Shown here: positions 46,550 to 61,199 of the stretch, in pieces | How positions within the stretch are numbered: the stretch's first letter is position 1 | Layout: each line of letters opens with the position of its first letter | Source: Scolanthus callimorphus | Taxonomy: Eukaryota > Cnidaria > Anthozoa > Actiniaria > Edwardsiidae | NCBI GenBank assembly: GCA_033964015.1 | Contig: CM066914.1 | Coordinates: 8,051,831-8,115,830 of the forward strand | Direction of reading: 5' to 3' | Length of the DNA: 64,000 bases | Made by a program: the position numbers and the translations under genes | The notes under the pieces: model-generated | Database searches by the model: none | Told to the model about the DNA's origin: nothing | The model's input: the letters and a program-made list of their open reading frames with translations, nothing else

Positions 46550-48722
46550 TCGACCCGGTTCAGGCGTCCATGTTTCAGTTCCGCGTCGAATTTCTTCTCA
46601 GAAATTCTGTCTTAACAGTTTTGGGGAGAGGATACTCTGTCGTTTGCAAATGTAAATCGCATCGCTTATTTTTTCAGTGGCCTTCTTTTCCGTTTGGTTA
46701 TAAACCGCGATATCTGCTGAATCTTCGTCACGGAAAAAGATCGACTGAAACGGGCGCGCCCGTTAGTGTCTTTTTACTACAATTAAGGAAGCTACAATCA
46801 GGCTATACTGATACAAGATGTAAGGACTTTTCGCATGAAGTCACAGCGCCGACTATCGAAAACCTGCCTTGCTTTAATCGTATTCCTTATTTTCGTCGCC
46901 TTAGGGAACTGTTAGAACTCTAATCTGAGCCGGACTGGAATGGATACACACGCGCAACCACGTGTGCAACATCAGGCCTCTTGTATATTGTTCTCTCTCC
47001 TAATGACACCATGACCGAACGCTTAGCTGCAACTTGTAGCTGTCCGTTTTCTTTACTTCTTAACTATGACGGTTTGGTCGTAAGACACGATTACGACTTT
47101 CATCTATCATTTAACATTTGTTGAAGTGCATGTTCCTGAGAGTGTAAGTCAAACCAGAGGCGTTCGAGATAGTTCAACTTTGTTGAACTGTGATGCGACT
47201 GCAGGCGTGCATGCAACAGTTGAACGAGGACGCCAAACCATTCAACTATTTATGCGAACAATGTATTCGCGTGCTTTGTTGAAAGCGCTTGCTTTCGACT
47301 ATAGTATCCAAAAAACCTCGTTGTCATTTTGCGTCGTCAGGACCCTAAAATTTTGCGGCCACTGACGCGGGCCAGCTCATTTAACACCCTGAGCCTGAAT
47401 GACTTTAAAAATCAGTTCACGAGAAGACTCTATAGACATGCTCAACCCAAATTATTTTCGGATTTGGGACATATTGGTACAAACCCAGTACAACCGAACT
47501 CGTTGTCTCGCGCGTCAGAAAGAGGATGGAGTAGCTAAGATTGTTTTCAACACACCGAGCAAACCCCGCAAACCTTTTATGAAATTATATTAACACCACC
47601 GGCTCATTACCTTTAGTAAATTAAGGGTTTTGGTGATCTATATGCGAAGATCTCTTCGTCCGTTTAGCGCCCCAGTAACTTTGAAGGTGGTGGTCGTGGC
47701 GGCAGGTTTGCCATCGGTACCAGCTATTTTACAATAGGGGGACCGTTTTTGTTGTATTTCACGTGTCTAAACAAGAGAAAACAAAGGAAGATAACAAAAA
47801 ATACTACAACTGATTTAGGGATCGGTCATTATTTATCGCCGGGGTGGGGGGGGGGGGGGGGCAGAGGATGGCCGACCACTGCCATGCGATGTACCGTACC
47901 AACGCTCCCCCTTCCCCCTCCCAACCTCGCCGTGGAGCACGGCAGTTGTCAAAAGAGCAGATCTCGGGGACCCACACTTACAAGTCAATGAACGTTTAAA
48001 CCTGGTCGTTAAAGCACATAGCCTGAGTATCAGGCGAATTATATTTTTCCAAGAGAAAATGAGGAAAGGAAAGTGAAGTGGGAGAACAGAGAGGGCCTGA
48101 TACTAGGCTAATTCTTTGCTTGAAAGATCAACCGCTTACCAATAGGGTCCAATATAGCGGCCGACGGACCAAACGGCAATACCCTCAAAGCAAACCGTTT
48201 TGAAGTAGGTGCAGGTCCATGTGTAATCCGCAGCGGAAACGCGGTTACGGAACCAGAAATTCTAAACAAGGGATTCTTAGTCAAAGTTTTTGCCAGGCGT
48301 GTGAGAAAAACGGGGGGAGGGGAGGGGTGACTATAGGGGCTCTTTGTGTGCCCATGGCAACTCAAGCCTGGTTCACGCTTAAAACTAATCATGTTATTTT
48401 CCACCACAAGTTTTATTCTGCCACTTCCATGTATTGAGACCATATCCAAGAGGTAGGAAATGACTCATTTATTTCACTTTTAGTTTACAATTAATAATAG
48501 ACATAAATTTGATACACTTTGCCCTGCACTAGAGCTGGAGACTTTTGGTAGTTAAAGCAGAAAATGTTCGTCTTGTGGATGCCACTAGTTAGCAAAGTGA
48601 TTTATTCTTGTCGTTTGGTGGGTAGGCTGCTGTCTTGAGATGTTAATATTGATGTGTCCGTCTTGTGTTGTTCAGGAATAGATGTAGTAATTGTTGGGTG
48701 CAACTAATGAAAGCTGGGGTAT
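46550..48722. other. Region with only weak open frames
   Basis: The frames at 46528-46923 and 47126-47593 (+) are open but carry no domain I recognise. A G run with CCCCC-rich flank lies near 47842-47860. I see no convincing gene. Confidence 0.4.
48601..48606 (-). terminator. Candidate poly(A) signal for SEC61B
   Basis: TTTATT on the + strand (AATAAA on the gene strand) lies 117 nt past the SEC61B stop codon. Confidence 0.4.
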
Positions 48723-51472
<2,750 letters not shown>

Positions 51473-51865
51473 TTTCACTGACGTGTTCTTAGAGTGAGTT
51501 TACAAAGAAGGAAAGAACGAGTGACGACACTGTGTCCCACAATGCATCACGAAAGAGATCGCTATAGATGGGTATCCTGTGGTCCACAGGGAACCCACGT
51601 ACAAATATACGGATAAGAAGACGTGTAAAGATCTCATATTTTTGTTTTCAAAAAGGGTGCTCATTTGAACTGTAAGGCCTCTACGCAATATTTAACAGTA
51701 AACCGGACCGTCTATAAAACCATCTTTTAGTGCGTGACATCTGGTGAATCGCAGACCGCGCGCATGAATATTTATTGATAACCTTCTTTGAAGCGTCACG
51801 CCAAGGCTGACAGTTTGCGCTGAATCTGTTTGACGGACTGTCTGTTCGTAAGAAATCCATCTAAA
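51473..51865. promoter_or_regulatory. Probable bidirectional promoter region, SEC61B and CAP
   Basis: This 393-bp gap separates two divergent start codons. It contains both 5' UTRs and must hold or adjoin both promoters. I see no clear TATA box for either gene. Confidence 0.55.
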
Positions 51866-54800
51866 ATGGCAGCAAACGCTCAAATTCTAGCTCGCTTGGA
51901 TAAGGCCATTAGTCGTCTAGACGTCGTAAATGACAAACTAGGTGGTCGATCGGGAGCTGCATCGAAAATCCAACACCACCAACACGCGAAAGAAGATTTG
52001 GAAAAACTAGTCGTACGTCTTGAGGCAGCTGCGAATACTCTGGAGCGATCGCGCGTTAAGGTTCGACCATCAACAACGGATTCGGGTAAGAATATATTAG
52101 CATTATGAAAGGCGGAAATAGTTTCAGTATAATATTGGCCAAATTCATATCTTATTTGATCACTATTTCTCTATTTCAGAAATAAGTGTAACGATACAAG
52201 CGTTTGATCAGGTATAGGCTATTTCAAGCCCAGGGGGTACCTCGGACTTTATGTTTCGGGGAAGCACGAATGAGGATGAATCAGTAAATTTTCGCTAAAA
52301 AACATGGTCACTTTGCCAAACCAGAAAAAAAAACAAATCCAAAGACTAAAATTGAAACTCGCAAAAAATCTAAGGCCCATCTAATGACCGAAATCCGTTA
52401 AAACGAAATGCACATTTTTCATGTCAAGTAATTATTGTGCCTAAAAATCACAGCCGAGATGGCTCCGCCCCACACCCCACCTCCCCCCGACATTTATTGA
52501 CCAAAAAATCCCAATTTCGAAAATTTTACATTCCCAACTAAAATCCGTTCGCACCTCCTCTACTAAAAAATCGGAGTACCCCCTGGGAATTCAAATTGCA
52601 CACATTTCTCGTGATTTCTTTATTTCAGAAGTGACCTTTTGCGAATTAACAACTTCTCACAGAGTAGAATTGAGTCTAACTGTGCAAGCTTTTGATAAGG
52701 TGACTGGATATAGTAGAGACATTTTTATTAAAAATATTGATGACTTAGTAATTGTGCGTCAGATATATATTTACCGATTACTAGTAACATAAAAAGAGAG
52801 CTTCTTTAGAAATATTTCTGGTCTAAAAATTTCTTTCAGATTTTGAATGGCAAGCTTGCAAAGTTCTTTCAATTATCCGACGAGCTTGGCGGAGACGTGG
52901 CGAAGCAGGTGATGACTCTATTGTTTTGTTTTGCTCTCTGTGGTCGAGCCATTCAAATTGAGGGATGAATGGGACGTGTGGACTTTTGAAGCACGCGACG
53001 TGTGACGACGAATCATCGTGAAAGGGTAAAACGGGAAGCTGGAATTCACCTAGGATGGGATTGAGCTGGGACTCGAAACAGGCCTCCGGAATATGAGAAC
53101 AGAATCTCTACAATTGGTCCGGGATTTATTAAATGGTTTATTTGAACTTCAGGCAATACTCTCAGACATGCTCACACCCACAGTACTGCATTGTTATATT
53201 TTTCTACAGGCTGTAATAGTAAAACACGCATTCCATGCACAGAGGGCATTCCTCGTCTGGGTGTCTGGAAATGCGCGCCAACCGCAGGTGAGTCAGGAGA
53301 TAGCGATAGTAGACACCGGCTAAAATAAAACGGAACCAGGGGCTTTGCGATTGAAATTGTAGGGGGAGGAGATTTTACGTTTTACATTATTTAAACAGTC
53401 TACTTTGTTCTTAATTTCGACAGAGACAAATTCGATATTCGGCCCGTCGTCCATCCCGCTCGCAAAATAGATTCCCTAGCTTCTCGCCTCCCTCAACTGA
53501 TTGTGGATGTGTCACTGCTAAAATGTCAACCTTTATGCGAATGTCTTTACCAATAGACTGTTATTACAGCAAAGCTGAAGGACACATCAGAAGCCATCAG
53601 TGCAGTGCAGGTATGTTATATTATTATCGGACATATTGGGATTTTCTTTTTAAAACCTACGTGCGACAGAAATGTTTCCTTACTGTCAGGGGCGTAGCGT
53701 GGGGTGGGGGCGTCTTAGTGTACATGTGGCCCCCCTCTTTTGGGGAATCAAATATGGTGAACATTTAAGGAAAATGGGACAACATGGTGCTTCGTCATTT
53801 ATTTTCATGAGTAGTTGTGACTCCCTTTCCCAGATGCTGTCTACGCCCGAGAGAGTACTGCTAATTCAACCAGGGTCAACACCGGCATTTTTTAGCCAGT
53901 CATATTCACGTTTGCGCGCAGTTTAACGCTCTTCCATACTCTTGGGTGAAACGGTCCTGTGGGGCAAATACAAGCGCTGTGGGGTAAATGCAAGCGCGCG
54001 CTCAATTTCGATAGTACGCGCGCGCGCGATTAAAACTATTAAAACTGCTGGAGTCAAAATACTGTCGTCAGATTAGTCAAGGACGCGCGCGTGAAAAGGT
54101 ACGTCGATTTTGGATATTTACTTAGCCCAACGCAAAGACTCTGCGCAGTCTAACACACGTGACATTATTTTAAAATCAAATTTGTTACCTCTGTTAACGT
54201 GATATGTAAACATGGGAGACTTATTACCTGTCTATGAATAGAGGAATATGAAATTGGCTCTGGATAGTCTCGAACTTTAAAACGTTTGCCAGAAAAGGAG
54301 CCCTAGAAGAACGCGGCATTACTTGATTAGAAGTTTGTTACTGTACTGAAAATTGTGGTTTGTGATTCGAATTCGGCCAAAAGGGCGTGATAGCCGATGT
54401 GACGTAGACTGTGTTATTTCGGCCCATGTAAAGGGATCCGGGATCCAGCTAAATTTGAGATCCGGGATCCAGAGGTGTGGGGTCCGGGATCCAGAGCAAG
54501 GCCGTAGCTAGAAATTTTTGACTGGGGGGGGGGGGGGGGGCAAGCAGGTTTTTCCCCACATGCTGACCCTATGCTACATACGGCCCTGCAGAGTGAGAGA
54601 TCCGGGATCCAGAACATGCCTGGGTCGGGGGGCTGATGTGTATGTGTACTGATTTTAAGCAAGTAGCCACTAACAAAGCCTTTCCAAAAGTGTTGCCTAT
54701 GCAATATCTGTACCATCCTCTCTAGTCTCCCTTAAACATGGTAAGTGGTCGTTTTTATACAGGATATTCATGCCAAGAATAGAGGCAGCAAGATGTTCAA

Positions 54801-55898
54801 CCATCTATCCAGTGTTAGCGAGGGCATTGCGGCACTTGGTTGGGTAATAGCGGTGGGTACTCTAAAACAATTTATAAATTATACTTACAGTTCAAGGAAT
54901 GTGAAAATGCTTCCAATGGATAAAGTAACTCCCTAGCATTCTCAAAGAGCTTGATCCTTAACAACATCCAAAAGATGTATGGCAAATTTTCAGGGCTGAA
55001 AATTTAAAACGTCTTAAATAGTTGAACCTCCTGATTGCTTTATATTGTAGTACCCCTCCTCCCTATTCAGATAAAGCAAAGAGCATGTGTAATATCAGCA
55101 TTGTAGTTATTTTGCAGAGACAAGCCCATATATGATTGTAATAATAATGCAGGTTGTTCTTGTGGCAGGCTGGCAAGCCTTGTACTTTTGTCAAAGAGAA
55201 GAGCAATGCAGCACAATTCTACACTAACAGAGTTCTTAAAGACACCAAGGATAAGTATGTAACTTAGGCCTAGGGCATACGCCGAATCAATCAATAATTT
55301 GTTATTTGAAAGTGTAATGAGTCTGTATCTTTTGAAAAAATGTAATTGATGTGACCCTCATTCAACGTACGCCCTAGACCTTACAAATTTAATTGCCTGG
55401 CAAAGGTTTTGGCTGCCAAAATGGATTATTTCAAATGACAATCTTTTGCTGCACTTAATCTTGTTGGGGAAGAAAACTGCTAACAACATTTCTATAAACA
55501 AAGAAATTGCTGGTAGAAAACTTTAATAATAGTTTCACTTGGTAAAAAGGTTTTGGGGCTACCATTGTATAATCCCAGAAAAAAAATTAATCCCACCATG
55601 GAGGGAATTTTTCTTAGGAACCCAACCCCTTGGAATTTCCTATTCCCTCCCATTCCCTTCTGGAATTACACATCTAAGGAGGAGGAATGAAAACACCTCT
55701 CCCTCTGGTCAACTAAGCGTGTCCAGAACAGCAGAGGTAATGATATGGTTTTCTTCTGACTGATGTTTTCTTTTAATTGTTCATTGTCACAGGGATCCCA
55801 AGACTGCTGAGTGGGCTCGAGGGTTTGTTGGAGTGCTGAAGGATCTGGAAGAATACACACGTGATCAACATCCTCTCTCTTTGAAATGGGGTCATTGA
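51866..55898 (+). CDS. Cyclase-associated protein, N-terminal domain only, with two alternative exons
   Basis: Exons are 51866-52085, then either 52180-52211 (A) or 52629-52699 (B), then 52840-52908, 53210-53287, 53575-53610, 54763-54852, 55169-55254 and 55793-55898. Route A is 717 nt (238 residues) and route B 756 nt (251 residues); both are in frame. The start ANAQILARLDKAISRLDVV is the CAP N-terminal coiled-coil segment. The middle, ILNGKLAKFFQLSDELGGDV then AKNRGSKMFNHLSSVSEGIA, matches the CAP helical-folded domain, which in CAP1 binds cofilin-actin. It continues through AQFYTNRVLKDTK and VGVLKDLEEYTRDQHPLS, then stops at WGH. The Pro-rich, WH2 and CARP parts of normal CAPs (about 470 residues) are absent downstream. 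Exon 53575-53610 could also start at 53570, but only 53575 keeps the phase. The gene shares a promoter region with SEC61B. Confidence 0.85.
52180..52211 (+). other. CAP alternative exon A
   Basis: Encodes EISVTIQAFDQ between acceptor tatttcag and donor gtatag. It enters in phase 1 and leaves in phase 0, the same as exon B, and ends in the same QAFD word. Confidence 0.75.
52629..52699 (+). other. CAP alternative exon B
   Basis: Encodes a 24-residue segment starting EVTFCELTT and ending LSLTVQAFDK. It is the better match to CAP1 (YVQAFDSLL). Splicing A to B would place it in the wrong phase and give aag tga at once, so only one can be used per transcript. Confidence 0.75.
54420..54620. repeat. 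Clustered gatccgggatccag repeats and G run
   Basis: Four copies of tccgggatccag lie within 190 bp, around a G run at 54523-54540. It is in a CAP intron, probably as part of a repeat element. Confidence 0.6.
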
Positions 55899-55947
55899 TT
55901 CTAAATAATATGGTTTCCCTTGTATCCATCACAATTTTTACCCCAAG

Positions 55948-56076
55948 TTAAAGGCCCATCACCAACCAAGAGCCTTTCGGACTCTTAGCCAATCAGAGCA
56001 CCCGAAAATCAATGGATCAATTTGAAAACAAAAGAAAGCGGGGCGCAAAGGCTCCCGGTTGGTGATGGGCCTTTAA
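55948..56076. mobile_element. Short MITE with TTAA ends, piggyBac-like
   Basis: TTAAAGGCCCATCACCAACC is mirrored exactly at the right end, within 129 bp. TTAA at both tips is the target preference of piggyBac-type elements. It lies just past the CAP stop codon, where the rest of a CAP gene might have been expected. Confidence 0.7.
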
Positions 56077-56331
56077 AAGTTATGTTGGTTATTGCAGTTA
56101 TCAGGTTGCAAAAATAGGTTGGTTTCATGTCAAGGAATATTCATGCAATTTTACAGTGTATCATCTTTGAATACCAAAATCAATATCCATCCTTCTGAAT
56201 TTGTTCAATTTGTAGATATTCCTGAAATTACTACACAGATATTCCTTTACTTATAACTTCTTCTAGCTTAGCCTTTCCTTTGCATTATACTTTCAACACA
56301 CAATCCTTAATTTCATTTACAACAATTTGAC

Positions 56332-56337
56332 AATAAA
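56332..56337 (+). terminator. Candidate poly(A) signal for the CAP gene
   Basis: AATAAA lies 433 nt after the CAP stop and before the convergent BTB-Kelch gene. Positional evidence only. Confidence 0.3.
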
Positions 56338-56426
56338 ACATGAACTTGTCCAAGGAGGTTGTTGTTTTAATTAATGGCTGGCACACCATCAGGTGTAGAA
56401 AACTTAGTCCTGTATTGATGATAACA

Positions 56427-58655
56427 CTAGATTGCTTCAAAGTGTGTAAGATCATTTTTCGCAAGCCGGATAACAGTTCCTTCAAGGGAAAAGTTATGTA
56501 CACAATTTTTTGGAAGATCACATAATGTAGTCTTCATCAAAGAACATTTCTTCCAAGACATTCTTTGGAAACTATAGCATGCAGATTCCAAGCTGATTGT
56601 CTTTTCATTCTCAAATCCACCATGTGCTGCACTAACATGATGGAGTCCACCAGAACAGGAAAAGAGAAAACCTTTAATCCTATTGCAGTTTTCAATAAAG
56701 GGGACTTCTGACCAGGTGTCAGTGGCAATAGTATACACTTCAATAAGATTTGAATTAGACTTGTACCGGTGTGTGTTCCTCCTAATTTGACAAATGAAGA
56801 TCTTTCCATTTGATAAAGTAGATAGATAATCCCCAGAGAGAGATGATCTCTTCTTCATTGGTGACAATAACTCCCAAGCTTTCTTCTTGGGATCATATCT
56901 CTCCATAGAGTTAGTATAAACTCTTTCTGGGAAACCATACCAAGATGTATCAGTGTATCCCCCAGCAACATAAAGGTAGTCATTGTCTGTGAGAACACAG
57001 GGATTTGCTCTGCGTACATTCATATGCTCTACTTTAGAAATGTCACAGCATTTTTCTATGGACTCTGCAGTTATGTCACATCCATAGACAACATTGTCTG
57101 GCAGCACATCTGCCTCTAAACCAGTTCCAATGACTTTGAGTCCACCAGCAATGTAGATTATGCCATGAAGGCAGCCTGATCCATAACTTCCAACCCAGCC
57201 ATGTTGGTCTCTAGAATAAGGAATTTCTCCTATCTTGGACCACATTTCTAAACCTCTGTCATATTTTAAAATAACTATTTTCATGTATTCAAAAGGTTGA
57301 ACAAGATAAAGGTTTCCACAGTAATAAAGAGGTATTCCATGTCCAATTGATAACAATTCATCTTTCATGTGGCATGGAAACCTGTACCCTTTATTCTGTG
57401 ATGGAATGTAGCACAAAGGTGCTTGAAGTTTGTTTTGAACAGAATCTTCAGTAGGAAGAACAATGATACCAGTGCTATAATTGTCCAGGCATTCCCTAGG
57501 ATGATGGTTGTCAATCATCAGTGGGTCATAGGTCTTATTTTTGTGTTCCTCTAGAAGACTACAACTCTCAGGATTTGAAGAAACAAGGTCATTATTTTCT
57601 ATGCAAGACTGGAGAAATTCTGAAGAAATCGATTGAAGTTTAACTTTGGAAAATAGCTTGAAGAAGAAGTCCTTTCTTTCTTCAATTTTGTAATTTATCC
57701 ATTTCAAAATAGCCTTGAAAATAACTTCTTCACTGCTGATATGTAATTGATCAGAAGCTAAGATTTCTTCCAGGTTATCTAAATGAATTTCCAAGAACTG
57801 GCTGGTAGCTCCAACAAGGTCAAAATTCTGTATAGCAACTAACTTGAGGCAAGTGTCACTTGAAATCACAAGCTCTTCCTTCATCACAACAGAACTTAGG
57901 AACTCTTGAGAGAGAGCACTTAAGTGGATGTAATAAAACAGTTTATCAAAGATCTCATGCCGACCCTCTTTGTAATTTGTCCATCTAACTATACCCTTAA
58001 AAACAGCCTCCTCATCAACAGTTAATCTGTCATAGCATGCAAGAATATTCTCCAAAGATTTCCCACTAAGTTCCAAGAACTCTTCTGAATCCAACACCAT
58101 ATGAAAATTTTTCACAGTTCCAGGGAATGCAAGTTCTGCCAAATCTGCACATTCAAAATGAATGGCAAAGTTGTATGTTGCTGTACAGTGCATATGGTCC
58201 ATCGGTTTAAAGACATCCGTAAGAAATTGAACGGCTGAATTCCTAAGTGCTTGCAACAGTAAGAAGTCAGCGGTTACCACAACCTGTTGGGCATTCTCTA
58301 GAGTAAGTTCGATTTCCCCTGTATAGATGTAGCTTAAAATTTCCTCCATCCCTTCTACGTTCATTGAATTCAACTCTACAGTGTCTTGGGATTTCTCCCT
58401 CATACCACTGCCAAATAACCCGCTAAAGAACCCACTACCATGCGCTAAAACGCCTCTATGTGCAGGAAACTCATTCCCTTGGATTCGAATAATCACATCA
58501 CATAGATGGCCCGACTGACGGTCTTCGTTCAACTGGTACAAGATCTTGTCTGTGTGTCCTCTCATAAACAATCTTCGTTGGTCTTGGTTAATCGCTTCAT
58601 ACGGATTTTTCATTTCAAGAAAACTCTTGGAGACGGTATTGAACTCGCCCGCCAT
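56427..58655 (-). CDS. BTB-BACK-BACK-Kelch protein, intact, single exon
   Basis: An uninterrupted frame of 742 residues without introns. The BTB domain spans about residues 45-145 (LCDVIIRIQGNEFPAHRGVL, then SYIYTGEIELT). A first BACK domain spans about 175-270 (FLELSGKSLENILA, EEAVFKGIVRW). A second BACK-like copy spans about 285-372 (FLEIHLDNLEEILA, EEVIFKAILKW, SISSEFLQS). The remaining 370 residues form a Kelch-type beta propeller with degenerate blades (YIAGGL, YVAGGYTDTSWYGF). BTB-BACK-Kelch (KLHL) proteins usually pair with Cullin-3 through BTB and BACK and present substrates held by the propeller for ubiquitination. The substrate is unknown. The twin BACK layout is unusual. A paralogue lies head to head, 137 bp away, with the same layout. 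Lack of introns suggests a retrocopy origin or a lineage-specific expansion. Confidence 0.93.
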   Translation of the reverse strand: MAGEFNTVSKSFLEMKNPYEAINQDQRRLFMRGHTDKILYQLNEDRQSGHLCDVIIRIQGNEFPAHRGVLAHGSGFFSGLFGSGMREKSQDTVELNSMNVEGMEEILSYIYTGEIELTLENAQQVVVTADFLLLQALRNSAVQFLTDVFKPMDHMHCTATYNFAIHFECADLAELAFPGTVKNFHMVLDSEEFLELSGKSLENILACYDRLTVDEEAVFKGIVRWTNYKEGRHEIFDKLFYYIHLSALSQEFLSSVVMKEELVISSDTCLKLVAIQNFDLVGATSQFLEIHLDNLEEILASDQLHISSEEVIFKAILKWINYKIEERKDFFFKLFSKVKLQSISSEFLQSCIENNDLVSSNPESCSLLEEHKNKTYDPLMIDNHHPRECLDNYSTGIIVLPTEDSVQNKLQAPLCYIPSQNKGYRFPCHMKDELLSIGHGIPLYYCGNLYLVQPFEYMKIVILKYDRGLEMWSKIGEIPYSRDQHGWVGSYGSGCLHGIIYIAGGLKVIGTGLEADVLPDNVVYGCDITAESIEKCCDISKVEHMNVRRANPCVLTDNDYLYVAGGYTDTSWYGFPERVYTNSMERYDPKKKAWELLSPMKKRSSLSGDYLSTLSNGKIFICQIRRNTHRYKSNSNLIEVYTIATDTWSEVPFIENCNRIKGFLFSCSGGLHHVSAAHGGFENEKTISLESACYSFQRMSWKKCSLMKTTLCDLPKNCVHNFSLEGTVIRLAKNDLTHFEAI

Positions 58656-58792
58656 CTTGAAAACTACCCAGAAGACCCTGGGTTTCGATTACCCAGAAGC
58701 CATTGTGGTCTTAGAAACATGATCCCAAAGATTTCTGGGAAATACGCTAAAACATTCTGATTCTCAGGCCCAGATAAAAGATCCTTATAGTT
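58656..58792. promoter_or_regulatory. Short divergent intergenic region between BTB-Kelch paralogues
   Basis: Only 137 bp separates the two start codons, so the pair probably shares one promoter. No TATA box is obvious. Confidence 0.5.
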
Positions 58793-60943
58793 ATGGACAA
58801 AAGCCCAGGCCAGACAAATAGTTACGCGGGAAGAATAGTACGTCAGTTGAACGATGACCGGCAGTCGGGTCGTCTATGTGATGTCATCATTCGCATCGAC
58901 GGACGCGATTTCCCTGCACATCGAGGTGTCTTAGCTGCTGGCAGTACATTCTTTAGTGGTTTATTTATAAGTGACATGAGAGAGAAATCCAAGATGTTGT
59001 AGAGTTGCAATCAGTGAGTGCTGATTGTATGGATGATGTTTTAAGCTACATCTACACTGGAGAAATCAAGCTTACTCCAGACAATGCCCAACTTGTTATA
59101 GTAATAGCAGATTTTATGCTACTACCAGATCTCAAGAAAATGGCTGAACAATATCTCTCAAAGGCCTTTGATTTGTCAGATCCTATCAATTGTGCTGTGA
59201 TATATGATTTTGCTGTCCTTTATGATTGCTGCAATCTGGCAGAGTCAGTATTTCCTGGAATTGTAAAAAACATTGAGCTTGTGTTACAATCAGGGGAGGT
59301 CTTGGAGCTTACTGGGAAATCTTTGCTGAAATTCATTTCCAGTTATAACAGACCTATTGATATTGAAGAGGCTGTTTTCAATGCCATTGTTAAATGGACA
59401 AAACATAAAGATGATCGGTGTAAGATCTTCGATGAACTATTTTTGAAATCCACCTGGAATCCCTTTCCAAAGAGTTCCTAAGTTCTGTTTTAATGAATGA
59501 AAACCTTGTCATTTTAAGTGAGGCTTGTCTCAAATTGCTTGCTATACAAAAGTTTGACCTTATTGGTGATTCCAAGCAATTCCTGGAAATCAATTTGGAT
59601 GCTCTAGAAGAAACACTTGCTTGTGATGAATTACATGTCAGCAGTGAAGAGGTTGTTTTCAAGGCTATTCTGAAGTGGGTAAATCACCATCAAGACAGAA
59701 AAGGTTATTTCAGCAAGCTCTTTTCCAAAGTTAGACTTCAGTCAATTTCAGAAGAATTTCTTCAGTCTTCTATAGAAACTAATGACCTTGTTTGTTCAAA
59801 TCCTGGGTGCTGCAGTCTTCTTGAGGAACACAAAAGCAAGACCTATGACCCATTTGAGATTAACTGCCAACACCCAAGGGAATGCCTGGACAATTATACT
59901 AGTGGTATTGTTATTCTTCCCACTAAGCATTACAGACCAGATAGCCTTTTTACTCCATGGGGCACCCCCTGGTTGCATGTACCAGCAGAGAATAAGTGGT
60001 ATCATTTCCCCCATGATGATGATATTGCTATTGTGAGAGATCAATATGGGGTGCCTCTATACCACCATGGAACTTTATATGTTGTTCAGCCCATTACTGC
60101 CTGGGCAACATGTATCTTGAAATATGAGAAAGAATCGCAAGAATGGGTTACTATCTCAGAAGGCCTCTCTGATGAAGGCACAACAGGAGCTATATCCAAA
60201 CATGGTGCAGTTTGCCTTCAAGGAATAATCTACATTGTTGGTGGTATGGAAGTCTGGCTTTATCGAGCAACATCAGGCGTAGCCGTGAATAGAGTGCATG
60301 CATGTGACATCACAGTGGAGGTTCAAGATGAGTTCCTTGACATTACCCTAGTGGAGCCTATGAATGAATGCCGCATTAAGCCTTGTGTTCTTGCCGATGA
60401 TAAATACCTTTATGTTGCTGGTGGATATACTTTAGGTGGTAAAGGAAACCATGTTTTTACCAACACAATGGAGAGGTATGATCCATGGAGAAAACTTGGA
60501 AATTTTTGTCACCAATGAAGGAAAGGTCTTCCCTCACAGTTGATTATCTTTGCTCTTTGTCAAGTGGAAAGATCTTCATATGTCAAGTCAACAGTGACAT
60601 TAATGATGATCGAAATCCTATTGAGTTGTATGATATAGCCACTGATAGCTGGTCAGAAATAATTTCCCTTTCTAATAACTGTAATATAATGAAAGGATTG
60701 CTTGTCTCCTGTCCCAATAGACTTTTTCATGTAACTGCAAAACACCAAGTTATTCCTACTAAGGGTCACAAAATTGTGCTGGAATCTACATGTTACAATT
60801 TCAAAAGAGTGTCTTGGAAATTATTTTCCTTTGTTGAAGTCAAGATACAGGATCGGCCCTGGCAATCAATAGGGCCTTTTTCTCTTCAAGGAGCAGTTAT
60901 TCGCTTGGCAAAGAGAGATTTAGAAGGCTTTAAGGCTATTTAG
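58793..60943 (+). CDS. BTB-BACK-BACK-Kelch paralogue with three apparent 1-bp deletions
   Basis: Four overlapping or abutting frames together follow the intact neighbour from end to end. Segment 1 (58793-59002) has the BTB start LCDVIIRIDGRDFPAHRGVL. Segment 2 (to 59481) has SYIYTGEIKLTPDNAQ and BACK 1. Segment 3 (59493-60518) has BACK 2 (FLEINLDALEETLACDELHV) and the first Kelch blades (YVAGGYTLGGKG). Segment 4 ends at 60943 with AVIRLAKRDLEGFKAI, matching the neighbour's C-terminus. Frame changes fall at tccaagatg (about 58992), at a T run (about 59443) and at an A run (about 60491). Each has the sense of one lost base. Adding three gives 2154 nt, 717 residues. No other stop codon interrupts it, and the residues stay conserved throughout, so it is probably a working gene with sequence errors; a young pseudogene is the alternative. 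Confidence 0.85.
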
Positions 60944-61199
60944 GGTTTACTATTTCCCTCAACAAATGCATTTTTTCAAAGGGAGTGCAGCTTTACAAAT
61001 CTTTCAAAGCCTTTTTTTACAGACACAAGCTATTTATCTTTCATAAAATCAATGATGTGTGATAGAATTGTCGTTATACTAATTCAGAATCTGCATTAAG
61101 CCCTTAGATTCCCTTATATAAGGTGATTCAATATTTCAGTTATTTCTGCTTTTGAATATGGCAAGTAGATTATATAGGTCCATGTGAACAATTTACATG

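Noticed and set aside
48108..48449. 113-residue open frame on the minus strand
   Set aside because: No domain, and it is antisense to equally open frames in a repeat-rich stretch.
58793..60943. Calling the second BTB-Kelch gene a pseudogene
   Set aside because: Its only defects are three one-base deletions of the kind seen across the window. There are no other stops and residues are conserved to the last codon.
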